Below are positions 25,329 through 33,753 of a DNA stretch of 64,000 nt, one piece after another (positions within the stretch are counted from its first letter, which is position 1; each line of letters begins with the position of its first letter). The notes under the pieces are model-generated. The model did not search any database, had not been told where the DNA came from, and saw nothing but the letters and a program-made list of their open reading frames with translations. Origin of the DNA: Clostridiales bacterium (lineage in GTDB: Bacteria > Bacillota > Clostridia > Oscillospirales > CAG-272); NCBI GenBank assembly GCA_003150035.1, contig QALR01000024.1, positions 1 to 64,000 on the forward strand. The letters are read 5' to 3'. The position numbers and the translations under genes are program-made.

Positions 25329-28300
25329 TCAGACCTTTTCGACGCCGAGCGTCAGTTTTTCATCTCCGATGCTCCATTCCTTGGAAGTGGGGCAGGTTTT
25401 GTCAAAAAGAAATGCCTCGCATAGGGTTTTTCCTTTGACGTCATCGGCATTCCGCTCCATTACCTCATACAGCGCTTTACTCCCGCTTGCATATACGCGG
25501 ATATGGTCAAGCACCTCAAAGCCCGCGTCTTTGCGCATCGTTTGGATTTTTGAGATAATTTCGCGCACATTGCCTTCTTCGATGAGCGCCGGGGTGAGAT
25601 TGGTATCCAACACAACGGTGATCCCATGGTCGGAAAGCGCCTCGAAGCCCGGCATTTGCGCGGAATCGATGAGCAGGTCCTCGCGTGTGAGCTCTACCGT
25701 CGTGTCACCAAGGTCAAGTCTGATAACGCCTGTGGTATTCAGCTCGTTCATGGCGGCATTCCCGTCGAGCTTCGGGAGGAGCTCGCGGATCTTGCCAAGC
25801 TGCTTGCCGTATTTCGGTCCCACCGTGCGCATCTGCGGCTTGAACGAATAAGAGGTAAAGGCGCTCACGTCATCCGTATAGCGAACCTCTTTGACATTCA
25901 GTTCATCCTCAATGATTTCCGTGAAGTAATCCGGAAGTATAAGCTCCGCTTTGACATACATCGCGGCAATCGGTTGGCGGTTCTTGATGGAGGCGGCATT
26001 GCGGCAGGCGCGCCCGAGCACGACGATATCCAGAACCTCGCCCATTTGCTTTTCCAGCTCATGGTCGATCATGTTCTCGTCCGCTGTCGGATAGTCGCAG
26101 AGATGGACCGATTCCGGCGCGACGGCATCGATGCTGCAGACAAGATTGCGGTAGATATCCTCGGTCATAAACGGAATCATCGGCGCCGCGAGCTTGCAGA
26201 ATGTGACCAGCACCGTGTAAAGCGTCATGTAGGCACTGATTTTATCCTGCGGCATGCCGGATGCCCAAAAACGTTCACGGCAGCGGCGAACATACCAATT
26301 GGAGAGCTCATCCACAAAATCCTGTAGGATTTTTGTGGTTTGCAGAATTTCATAATGCAGGAGATTATCATCCACATTTTTGACTACCGTGTTCAGCCTG
26401 GACAAAATCCACTTATCCATGACGGAAAGCTTGTCGTACTCCAATTTATATTTTGTCGCGTCAAAATTATCTATGTTGGCGTACAAAACGAAAAACGCAT
26501 AGGTGTTCCACAGCGTGCCCATGAATTTGCGCTGCCCCTCCACAACGGCGCCGCCGTGAAAACGGTTCGGGAGCCACGGTGCGCTGTTGGAGTAGAAATA
26601 CCAGCGGATGGCGTCGGCGCCATAGGTTTCCAGTGCCTCGAACGGATCAACGGCGTTGCCTTTGGACTTGGACATTTTCTGCCCGTTTTCATCCTGCACA
26701 AGTCCCAGGACGACGACGTTCTTAAACGGCGCCTTATCGAAAATCAGCGTGGAGATCGCAAGCAGGGAATAGAACCAGCCGCGCGTCTGATCGACCGCCT
26801 CGGAAATAAAATCGGCTGGGAAATGCTCCTCAAAGACTTCTTTGTTTTCAAAGGGATAATGCCACTGAGCAAACGGCATAGAGCCGGAATCGAACCAACA
26901 GTCGATGACTTCCTTTACGCGGTGCATTTTGCCGCCGCACTTGGGGCATCGGATGGTCACTTCATCGATATAAGGGCGATGAAGCTCAATATGGTCGGGG
27001 CAGTCGTCTGACATTTCATGCAGCTCAGCGATGGAACCTACCGCGTGACGATGGCCGCATTCGCACTCCCAAATGTTGAGGGGCGTGCCCCAATAGCGGT
27101 TGCGGGAAATGCCCCAGTCCTGCACGTTTTCTAGCCAGTCGCCGAAGCGTCCTTTCCCGATGGATTCCGGAATCCAATGGATGGTATTGTTGTTCCGGAT
27201 GAGGTTTTCCTTTACTTTGGTCATTTCGATGAACCAAGAATCGCGCGCATAATAGATAAGCGGCGTATCGCATCGCCAGCAAAACGGGTATTCATGCTCG
27301 AAATTCGGTGCGTCGAAAAGAAGCCCTGCCTCTTTTAGGTCCCGCAGGATGAGCGGGTCCGCGTCCTTGACGAATTTTCCGGCGTACGGCGTATTTTCCG
27401 TCATATCGCCGCGGCTGTCTACAAACTGGACGAACGGCAGGTCATACCGGCGTCCGGTTTTAAGGTCGTCCGCACCGAAGGCGGGCGCTGTGTGGACGAT
27501 GCCGGTACCGTCGGTCATGGTGACATAGTCGGCACAGGTGACAAAGTGCGCTTTTTTCCCGGTTTTTGCGACAAACTCGCCGGTGCATGCGAAAAGCGGT
27601 TCATATTCCCGGTATTCGAAGTCACGCCCCTTGTATTCCTCTAAAATTTCATAGGCGGACGCGCCGTCTTTTGCGAGCTTGCCGAGCACAGTATCGGCCA
27701 GCACCTTTGCGAGATAGTAGGTATAGCCATCCGCGGCTTTGACCTTGCAGTAGATCTCGTCCGGATTGACGGTGAGCGAGACGTTGGAAGGAAGCGTCCA
27801 CGGCGTCGTCGTCCACGCAAGAAAATAGGCGTCCTCTCCTTTTGCTTTGAAGCGGACGACAGCAGAGCGTTCCTTTACGGTTTTATAGCCCTGCGCCACC
27901 TCGTGGGTCGCAAGCGGCGTACCGCAGCGGGGACAGTAGGGAACGATCTGAAAGCCTTTGTAAAGCAGGCCCTTTTCATAAATCTGTTTCAGCGCCCACC
28001 ATTCGGATTCGATATAATCGTTTTCGTAGGTGACATATGGATGCTCCATATCGGCCCAAAAGCCGACGATCGCGGAGAAGTCCTCCCACATGCCTTTATA
28101 TTTCCAGACGCTCTCTTTGCATTCCTCGATAAAGGGTGCAATGCCGTACTTTTCGATTTGTTCCTTGCCGTCGAGCCCGAGCTTTTTTTCCACTTCTAGT
28201 TCTACCGGAAGACCGTGTGTATCCCACCCTGCTTTGCGGTCGACTTTATAGCCCTTCATCGTGCGGTAACGAGGGATCATATCCTTGATGACACGGGTGA

Positions 28301-28478
28301 GAACATGCCCGATGTGCGGCTTGCCGTTTGCGGTGGGGGGACCGTCGTAAAAGGTGTAGTTCGGGCAGCCCTTTCGGTCCTCGATGCTCTTCTCAAATAT
28401 TTTGTTGTCTTCCCAGAATTTCTCGGTTTTCTTTTCTCTCTCGACAAAGTTGAGGTTTGTCGATACCTTTTCGTACAT
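25329..28478 (-). CDS. ileS: Isoleucyl-tRNA synthetase
   Basis: 1,049 residues, the normal length of the long bacterial/eukaryal-type IleRS; GGAGG lies 7 nt before the ATG at 28478. The class I HIGH motif appears as GKPHIGHVLTR (about residue 55) and the KMSKS loop as KMSKSKGN (about residue 600). The editing domain lies between (WTTTPWTLPSN). Zinc-type cysteine pairs are CPRCG, CECGH and CPKCGGKMH in the insert, but the C-terminal zinc finger of the short form is absent. It charges tRNA-Ile in the cytoplasm. Control is by the T-box leader at 28507-28764. Confidence 0.97.
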   Translation of the reverse strand: MYEKVSTNLNFVEREKKTEKFWEDNKIFEKSIEDRKGCPNYTFYDGPPTANGKPHIGHVLTRVIKDMIPRYRTMKGYKVDRKAGWDTHGLPVELEVEKKLGLDGKEQIEKYGIAPFIEECKESVWKYKGMWEDFSAIVGFWADMEHPYVTYENDYIESEWWALKQIYEKGLLYKGFQIVPYCPRCGTPLATHEVAQGYKTVKERSAVVRFKAKGEDAYFLAWTTTPWTLPSNVSLTVNPDEIYCKVKAADGYTYYLAKVLADTVLGKLAKDGASAYEILEEYKGRDFEYREYEPLFACTGEFVAKTGKKAHFVTCADYVTMTDGTGIVHTAPAFGADDLKTGRRYDLPFVQFVDSRGDMTENTPYAGKFVKDADPLILRDLKEAGLLFDAPNFEHEYPFCWRCDTPLIYYARDSWFIEMTKVKENLIRNNNTIHWIPESIGKGRFGDWLENVQDWGISRNRYWGTPLNIWECECGHRHAVGSIAELHEMSDDCPDHIELHRPYIDEVTIRCPKCGGKMHRVKEVIDCWFDSGSMPFAQWHYPFENKEVFEEHFPADFISEAVDQTRGWFYSLLAISTLIFDKAPFKNVVVLGLVQDENGQKMSKSKGNAVDPFEALETYGADAIRWYFYSNSAPWLPNRFHGGAVVEGQRKFMGTLWNTYAFFVLYANIDNFDATKYKLEYDKLSVMDKWILSRLNTVVKNVDDNLLHYEILQTTKILQDFVDELSNWYVRRCRERFWASGMPQDKISAYMTLYTVLVTFCKLAAPMIPFMTEDIYRNLVCSIDAVAPESVHLCDYPTADENMIDHELEKQMGEVLDIVVLGRACRNAASIKNRQPIAAMYVKAELILPDYFTEIIEDELNVKEVRYTDDVSAFTSYSFKPQMRTVGPKYGKQLGKIRELLPKLDGNAAMNELNTTGVIRLDLGDTTVELTREDLLIDSAQMPGFEALSDHGITVVLDTNLTPALIEEGNVREIISKIQTMRKDAGFEVLDHIRVYASGSKALYEVMERNADDVKGKTLCEAFLFDKTCPTSKEWSIGDEKLTLGVEKV

Positions 28479-28506
28479 GGAAAATCCTCCTTTTTGCTTT
28501 CTCCGG

Positions 28507-28764
28507 CAAAATAAAAATCTTCGTCCGTTTCATAGGACGAAGATTTCCGCTTCGCTTAACCACCTATCAAACATACAGAGACATATGCCGCTCCGTGACG
28601 GGGAGCTCCGTCGGCAGCTAATGAGAAAATATCCGTTCGCCGCCGCGGCTCGGAAGTGATTTTCCCCTCGACCTACTGGATACCGGACTTCCACTGTCTC
28701 CGGTTCGCTGTGTTCTTTTGTGACGAGGCTACTCTCTTCTTCAACGCCTTTTAGGATATAGATT
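28507..28764 (-). promoter_or_regulatory. T-box riboswitch of ileS, Ile specifier
   Basis: Read on the minus strand. GAAGAGAGTAG marks the 5' side of stem I, and an ATC triplet (28681-28679, in GGTATCCAG) is placed where the specifier codon is expected. AGGTGGTTAAGCG (28565-28553) is the T-box antiterminator element; its TGGT can pair with the ACCA end of tRNA-Ile. It is followed by a terminator stem AAATCTTCGTCC / GGACGAAGATTT (28515-28546) and a T-rich tail to 28507. Uncharged tRNA-Ile should allow readthrough into ileS. Confidence 0.85.
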
Positions 28765-28770
28765 ACATTT

Positions 28771-28799
28771 ATTTTATTCGATCATGCTGTATATGTCAA
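28771..28799 (-). promoter_or_regulatory. Promoter of the ileS leader
   Basis: On the minus strand TTGACA (28799-28794), 17-nt spacer, TAAAAT (28776-28771). The predicted start is about 28764, giving a 285-nt leader. Confidence 0.8.
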
Positions 28800-28850
28800 G
28801 AACTTTTTGCTGATTTTGTCTTTTTTCTGAAAAAAATATGGGGAAAGTCG

Positions 28851-28985
28851 CTTCCATAAGGGGCCGTCGCCATGCGGTGTGGCAAGGGCCGGAAAGGACA
28901 AACTAAATATTCAGTCGGGAATCCTATCCCCCGCTGAATGCGAAAAGGAATCCGTCACCGAAGTGGTGAGGGACATTCCCCTAAG
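28851..28985 (-). repeat. Dispersed intergenic repeat, copy B
   Basis: In minus orientation it starts CTTAGGGGAATGTCCC, then CACTTCGGTGACGG, TTCCTTTTCG, and ends CCCCTTATGGAAG. It is the same family as copies A and C. It fills most of the gap 28800-29024; no gene is seen there. Confidence 0.65.
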
Positions 28986-29024
28986 TTATATTTAGCAAAA
29001 GGGGGGCGTGTCCGCCTTTGCTTG

Positions 29025-30128
29025 TCATGGCTTCGCTTCTCCATATAGAAGCGGGAACTTCCGGTCGACGCCGGAGCCGTAGCGAGTGGCGAAAATCATT
29101 TGCCGCAATGGGCTGAACGTAAAAATGTCCATGGCGGTTTCGCTTGCGGAATACGGTTCACGCTCGTAAAGAATGCCTGCGTCGTCCGGCGCTATGCCGG
29201 AAATTTTCCGTCCGGCGGACATGGTCGTAATAGAGAGAAAGCCCGCCTTGTCGTAGGTTACGGTATCGCAGTGGCAGTGCCCGGCGATCCTGGCGGGAAT
29301 AAAGTGGGAACCGTTCCGGAAATCCGCTTGGATACGATAGGAAAAATCCGGCGTATCCGAGGACAGGCAAAGCGTCTCCCCTCTGACAAAGGCCCTTGTG
29401 ATACGGTCGAGCGCATCTCCTCCGATGCGGACGCTTTCAGCATGTCGGATGTCGTCAAACGGAATATGCTCGAGGAAAATCACATGTTTCGGAGCATGAG
29501 AAAGCACGGTGCCGCAAAGCCATGAAAGCTGAACGCCGCCGTAGGCGTTGTCCCATTGCCCGTTATACCGCAGGGTTCCGTCCGGCTCCGTGATATACGG
29601 AATGTCGCTGCTGTTGAGAAAGACAAAGCGGGTATTCGACGGTTCCGCGTCCCAATAGCCGTAGAGAAGCCCCTTTCCAGCGGGATGATAGTTCGAATAT
29701 TTCTCAGCGTGAGAGAAGAGAATTTCATATTGTATGTCGTCGGGAACCTCCGTGCCCGAGCGGCAGGTGTGTGTGCCTTCTATCGCGCCGTGGATGGAAT
29801 TGTCGTCATGGTTCCCCTTCAGGCAAAGCCACGGAACCTCGCAAAAGGAGAGCCTTTCGGCAAGGTCGCGCATCATCGCGAGATGGTCTTCCCTTGAGGG
29901 CGGATAGTTTCCTACGTTGTCGCCGCCAAGACAGAGAAATTCGATGGATCCTGCCCCGGAGATTTTGTTTACCGCCCCTACGAGGTTTTTGACGGTGACT
30001 TTCATTTCTTCATTGGATTTATAATGCAGGTCGGGGACAAACGCAAACCGGACGTCTCCCGGCATCATGACGGGCAGCCTCCTTATGACGCGATCCGCTT
30101 CCTTTTGTGCATAGTCGGCCATTTCCAT
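29025..30128 (-). CDS. Calcineurin-like metallophosphoesterase
   Basis: 367 residues, no signal peptide, so cytoplasmic. The metal-ligand motifs appear in order: PDLHYK (about residue 33), GGDNVG (about 68), KGNHDDN (about 104), LEHIP (about 223) and AGHCHCD (about 284), so the dinuclear centre should be complete. The substrate is unknown; similar proteins in Clostridia are annotated only as phosphohydrolases. The ATG at 30128 has only a weak GAGAGC upstream, and an ATG two codons later is also possible. It follows the GNAT gene by 30 nt, suggesting co-transcription. Confidence 0.88.
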   Translation of the reverse strand: MEMADYAQKEADRVIRRLPVMMPGDVRFAFVPDLHYKSNEEMKVTVKNLVGAVNKISGAGSIEFLCLGGDNVGNYPPSREDHLAMMRDLAERLSFCEVPWLCLKGNHDDNSIHGAIEGTHTCRSGTEVPDDIQYEILFSHAEKYSNYHPAGKGLLYGYWDAEPSNTRFVFLNSSDIPYITEPDGTLRYNGQWDNAYGGVQLSWLCGTVLSHAPKHVIFLEHIPFDDIRHAESVRIGGDALDRITRAFVRGETLCLSSDTPDFSYRIQADFRNGSHFIPARIAGHCHCDTVTYDKAGFLSITTMSAGRKISGIAPDDAGILYEREPYSASETAMDIFTFSPLRQMIFATRYGSGVDRKFPLLYGEAKP

Positions 30129-30158
30129 GTCTGAGAAAGCTCTCTTTCATTTGTTTTT

Positions 30159-30629
30159 TTACAGGATTTTTTCCATCCCAATCTTCTGCGGCGTAAGTCC
30201 GCATTTTTCGTAAAAGCGAAGGGCGGCGGGATTACATGACCACACGTTAAGAGTCACATTGTAGCAGCCGGCCTTCTTGGCATAGGCGAGCACATAGTCA
30301 TATAAAGCCGTTCCGATATGCCTGCCGCGGCACGTTTCGTCCACGCATAAATCATCGATATAGAGAGAGCGGATGTCTGTCAGGATGTGACTTTCTGTGT
30401 TTTGAGTCAGCATGCAAAAGGCATAACCAAGTACGGCCTCCGTCTCGTCTACTGCGACAAAAACAGGCGTTTTTTCCTCCTGAAAAATGGCGGCAAGCTC
30501 TTTGTCCGTATATTTTTTTGCATTTGCCCGAAAGAGGTCGGGTCGGCCTGTGTGATGCAGATTTTGAACTTGGAAAAGGAGTCTGTCAACTCCGCCGATA
30601 TCTTTTTCCGTTGCTTTTCGGATGGTCAT
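30159..30629 (-). CDS. GNAT family N-acetyltransferase
   Basis: 156 residues; AGGAG lies 9 nt before the ATG at 30629. The acetyl-CoA-binding motif A is IDDLCVDETCRGRHIGTALYDYV (Q/R-x-x-G-x-G/A form, about residues 90-112), followed by NVTLNVWSCNPAALRFYEKCGL, a typical motif B with Asn and Tyr. It transfers an acetyl group from acetyl-CoA to an amine; the acceptor is unknown. It resembles RimI-like or small-molecule acetyltransferases. It precedes the phosphoesterase gene in the same direction. Confidence 0.9.
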   Translation of the reverse strand: MTIRKATEKDIGGVDRLLFQVQNLHHTGRPDLFRANAKKYTDKELAAIFQEEKTPVFVAVDETEAVLGYAFCMLTQNTESHILTDIRSLYIDDLCVDETCRGRHIGTALYDYVLAYAKKAGCYNVTLNVWSCNPAALRFYEKCGLTPQKIGMEKIL

Positions 30630-30715
30630 TTTTGTTTTCTCCTGATAAAAATAGAATGAAACGAGCCTGCGCCGGTGCCGGTGCTTATGTCATGTCTTTG
30701 GCCAGAGAAGCGGAA

Positions 30716-31267
30716 TCAGTTTGGTGCCTTTATCAGAACACAGGCGATAAATGTGGTCGTGTTTTTCCCGTTGTAATAAGGAATACCGCAGCGCTCGCAG
30801 ACATCGGAAACAAGCAGTCCCGCCGCTTCCATAGAAGGCATAGCGAGCTCCGGTGCGCGGCACGGGGCGTCGGGATAGGTGCATTCCTTACAAATGGTGC
30901 AGCGCCCTGCGCCCATCGGAAAAACCACATACCCCTTTTTTCGCAGTGCGGCCACCAAAGCTTGAAAATGTTTTTTATGGACGGCGGCCGCGGCTTCTAT
31001 GGATTCATAATCGAATTCATCCTCCATTTTTCCGATGGTTTCGACAAGAATCCCCTCTGTAAAAGCGGAAACCTTTTCCCGCATCTCATCGAGTGTCCCG
31101 CAGCCAGGCGGGCAGGTCCATGTTTTGTTATAGCTGCGGCAGCGGTCCGCACGGCACATGGCGCGCACCTCCTCGCGGAAGATGAGCGCGTCCGTTGTAA
31201 GCGTGCCCGATTTGTCAAAGCCGATATCCGCGGCAAGAGAGCGGGCTTCGGTGAGAATGGCATCCAT
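30716..31267 (-). CDS. DUF2284 cysteine-rich metal-binding protein
   Basis: 183 residues; GGGAGG lies 6 nt before the ATG at 31267. The cysteine pattern CRADRCRSYNKTWTCPPGCG (about residues 38-57) plus CTICKECTYPDAPCR (about 121-136) and CERCG (about 158) is the mark of DUF2284, predicted to bind metal or an iron-sulfur cluster. DUF2284 proteins often accompany corrinoid or radical-SAM systems, but none adjoins here. No signal peptide, so cytoplasmic. Function not established. Confidence 0.88.
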   Translation of the reverse strand: MDAILTEARSLAADIGFDKSGTLTTDALIFREEVRAMCRADRCRSYNKTWTCPPGCGTLDEMREKVSAFTEGILVETIGKMEDEFDYESIEAAAAVHKKHFQALVAALRKKGYVVFPMGAGRCTICKECTYPDAPCRAPELAMPSMEAAGLLVSDVCERCGIPYYNGKNTTTFIACVLIKAPN

Positions 31268-31315
31268 ATAGTACCTCCCGGATTACAGAACGTTTGCCTA
31301 TTTGTAAAAATATAA

Positions 31316-31421
31316 CTTAGGGGATGTCCCCCGCCGCTTCGGTGGCGGGTTCCTTTTCGTATTAGTCAGAATGCTCAGGTTGCCTTTGCCGCGCTATATG
31401 ACGGATAGACCCCTTATAGAA
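31316..31421 (+). repeat. Dispersed intergenic repeat, copy C
   Basis: Starts CTTAGGGGATGTCCC, then CGCCGCTTCGGTGGCGG, TTCCTTTTCG, and ends CCCCTTATAGAAA. With copy B it shares even the flanking AAATATAA upstream. The gap 31268-31456 holds no other feature. Confidence 0.65.
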
Positions 31422-31456
31422 AAATTTTACCGCGGTGCGCAAAATGTGAGGGCCTT

Positions 31457-32188
31457 TTACAGCAGGAATCCCCCGTCCGCAGTCAGAACCTGTCCTGTGA
31501 GAAACGTAGCGTCCTCCGCTAAAAAACAAACGCAGCTCGCGATTTCTTCGGGAGTGCCAAGTCTTCCGAGCGGTGTCTTTTCCGCGAGCATGCGCAGGGT
31601 GTCTTCGCTGTAGCAGGCGTTCATGTCGGTGTCGATGACGCCGGGCGCTACCGCGTTCACGCGGATATGAGAGGGCGCAAGCTCCTTTGCGAGCGCTTTG
31701 GTAAAGCCGATAACCGCCGCTTTGGAGGCAGAGTACGCAACTTCCCCCGATGCGCCCGAAATACCCCACATCGAGGAAAGATTGACGATGGAGCCGCCGC
31801 CTGCTGCGACCATTTCCTTTGCCGCTGCCCTAGTAAGAAAGAACATCCCTTTCATGTTGACGTCGAAAACGCGGTCATATACCGCCTCGTCGGTCTCGGT
31901 GAAAAGGCGAGAGAGTGCGATTCCGGCGTTGTTGACAAGCACGTCGATTCTGCCGAACTCCATCATCGCTTTGGATACGGTGCGGCGGCAGTCGGAAAGG
32001 TCGGCGATGTCCATTTGAAAGGGCAGGGCGACACCGCCTGCCGCGCGAATGCCGTGGCACACGTCCGCCGCGCCGTCAGAATTTTTTCGGTAACAGACGA
32101 GCACGCGGTATCCTCTTTTAGCAAGCTCCTGCGCGACGGCGCGGCCAATGCCGCGCGACGCGCCGGTTACGATTGCGCTTTTTGCCAT
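31457..32188 (-). CDS. Short-chain dehydrogenase/reductase (FabG-like)
   Basis: 243 residues of the classical SDR type: cofactor motif TGASRGIG (residues 8-15), NNAG (about 86), Ser of the catalytic triad in NLSSMWG, and YSASK (about 153). The C-terminus ends DATFLTGQVLTADGGF as in FabG (3-oxoacyl-ACP reductase) and related sugar/alcohol dehydrogenases. It is not next to other fatty-acid genes, so the substrate is open. It lies 51 nt after purA on the same strand; the ribosome site is weak and a hairpin occupies the gap. Confidence 0.9.
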   Translation of the reverse strand: MAKSAIVTGASRGIGRAVAQELAKRGYRVLVCYRKNSDGAADVCHGIRAAGGVALPFQMDIADLSDCRRTVSKAMMEFGRIDVLVNNAGIALSRLFTETDEAVYDRVFDVNMKGMFFLTRAAAKEMVAAGGGSIVNLSSMWGISGASGEVAYSASKAAVIGFTKALAKELAPSHIRVNAVAPGVIDTDMNACYSEDTLRMLAEKTPLGRLGTPEEIASCVCFLAEDATFLTGQVLTADGGFLL

Positions 32189-32199
32189 ATCTGTTTATA

Positions 32200-32224
32200 C
32201 TGCCGCAGAAACCTCCTGCGGCAG
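32200..32224 (-). other. Hairpin between purA and the SDR gene
   Basis: CTGCCGCAG (32200-32208) is the inverted repeat of CTGCGGCAG (32216-32224). On the minus strand the loop contains part of an AGGAGG. There is no clear U run, so it is a weak terminator or a processing site. Confidence 0.4.
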
Positions 32225-32239
32225 CCTTTCTTTGTTTAT

Positions 32240-33520
32240 TTAATCCATTGTCAGGTATTCGTCGCGCTTTGCGCCGACAGATACATACCGGATGCGGCAT
32301 TCCGTCGCTTTCTCGATATATTCGATGTAGCGCAGCGCCGCCGCGGGAAGATCCTCTTTTTTCCGGCAACCGGAAATATCGCATTTCCAACCGTCCAGAT
32401 ATTCGATGACAGGCTTGGCTTCGTCAAGCTTTACGCGGTCTGTTGTGAACGCGGTTGTCCGCTCTCCTTCGATTTCGTAGGCGACGCAGACGGGAATTTT
32501 CTCCATATAGCTGAGGATATCTAGCTTTGTGAGGGCAATCTCCGTTGCACCCTGCATCCGCACGCCGTATTTCGAGGCGACCACATCAAACGGGCCGACT
32601 CTGCGCGGCCTGCCCGTCGCGGCTCCGTATTCGCCGCCCGCTTTCCGCAGTGTCTCTGCTTCTTCGCCGAACATTTCGCAGGTAAAGGGACCCTCTCCCA
32701 CGCAGGTGGAATATGCCTTCATAATGCCGAGCGTGTAGTCGAGATGACGTCCGGGAATGCCGGCGCCGATCGGCGCATATGCGGCGATGGTAGAGGAGGA
32801 GGACGTATACGGATAGATGCCGAAATCGATATCACGCAGCGCGCCGAGCTGCGCCTCGAACATGATGGTTTTGTCCGCCTTGTCCGCCTCGTCAAGATAC
32901 GTGCAGACATCGCAGACGTATGGCTTTAACGGCTCACCGTAGGTTTTCAGCCATTCTATAATGGCATCTGTTTTTTCTCCCGCAGCGTGGTATACGCCTT
33001 CGATGGTGAGGTTTTTATATTCGACAAGCTCTTTTACTTCCTCGTATAAGACAGCTTCCGGCGCGAATAAATCGGCCATTCGCAGTGCCTTTTTCATGTA
33101 CTTATCTCCATAGACCGGAGAAATGCCGCGCCTTGTAGAACCATATTTTTTATCGGCAAGCCGTTCCTCCTCGAGGCAGTCGAGGCGGACATGATAGGGC
33201 ATACAGATAACAGCCTTGTCGCTGATTTTCAGATTTTTAGGGGTGATGACAATTCCGGCGTCGGTGAGCTTTTTGATTTCTCCGCAGAGATGCTGAAGGT
33301 CAATGACCATTCCATTCCCCATGACGTTCGTGACCTCGGGACGCAGGATCCCGGACGGCAGCAGATTCAGAATAAATTCTCCCCGGTCGTTGATGACGGT
33401 ATGTCCTGCATTGTTTCCTCCCTGATAACGGCAGACGATGTCGCTCTTTTCCGCGAGCAGATCGACCATACGGCCTTTTCCCTCATCGCCCCAGTTAATT
33501 CCGACAACAGCTGTAAGCAT
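32240..33520 (-). CDS. purA: Adenylosuccinate synthetase
   Basis: 426 residues from the ATG at 33520, chosen because family members begin a few residues before the P-loop; a GGGAG lies 12-13 nt upstream. The GTP-binding loop is GINWGDEGKG (residues 7-16), followed by GGNNAGHTV (IMP site) and QGATEIALTKLD (guanine recognition). PurA condenses IMP with aspartate using GTP, the first committed step to AMP. Length and motif order are normal. It is transcribed from the promoter at 33578-33606 with a 50-nt leader containing a small CCCTG/CAGGG hairpin. Confidence 0.96.
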   Translation of the reverse strand: MLTAVVGINWGDEGKGRMVDLLAEKSDIVCRYQGGNNAGHTVINDRGEFILNLLPSGILRPEVTNVMGNGMVIDLQHLCGEIKKLTDAGIVITPKNLKISDKAVICMPYHVRLDCLEEERLADKKYGSTRRGISPVYGDKYMKKALRMADLFAPEAVLYEEVKELVEYKNLTIEGVYHAAGEKTDAIIEWLKTYGEPLKPYVCDVCTYLDEADKADKTIMFEAQLGALRDIDFGIYPYTSSSSTIAAYAPIGAGIPGRHLDYTLGIMKAYSTCVGEGPFTCEMFGEEAETLRKAGGEYGAATGRPRRVGPFDVVASKYGVRMQGATEIALTKLDILSYMEKIPVCVAYEIEGERTTAFTTDRVKLDEAKPVIEYLDGWKCDISGCRKKEDLPAAALRYIEYIEKATECRIRYVSVGAKRDEYLTMD

Positions 33521-33577
33521 ATATTTGACTTCTCCCATCCATATTTGAATTTCTCCCCTGACAAACAGGGACATATA

Positions 33578-33606
33578 ATTATAGCATAGATTTTGTTATT
33601 TGCAAA
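33578..33606 (-). promoter_or_regulatory. Promoter of purA
   Basis: On the minus strand TTTGCA (33606-33601), 17-nt spacer, TATAAT (33583-33578). No PurR-type box was recognised. Confidence 0.7.
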
Positions 33607-33658
33607 GATACTTTTGCGAAAAATCATAAAAAATATAGATTTACGCATCTTTTTTCGG

Positions 33659-33687
33659 TTGACTTACAGGGTTAAATGTGATAAATT
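33659..33687 (+). promoter_or_regulatory. Promoter of the NYN-domain gene
   Basis: TTGACT at 33659-33664, 17-nt spacer, TAAATT at 33682-33687. It is divergent from the purA promoter. Confidence 0.5.
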
Positions 33688-33753
33688 GTTAAATAAGGCT
33701 GATGCAGAGCCGATGGATTCTGCATGAATCTTTGGAAGAAAGGGGGTGAGGAA

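Noticed and set aside
25626..27011. Two long plus-strand frames (233 and 223 residues)
   Set aside because: Both are antisense to ileS, whose domains cover the whole stretch.
30518..31315. 265-residue plus-strand frame
   Set aside because: Antisense to the DUF2284 and GNAT genes; composition is unlike protein.
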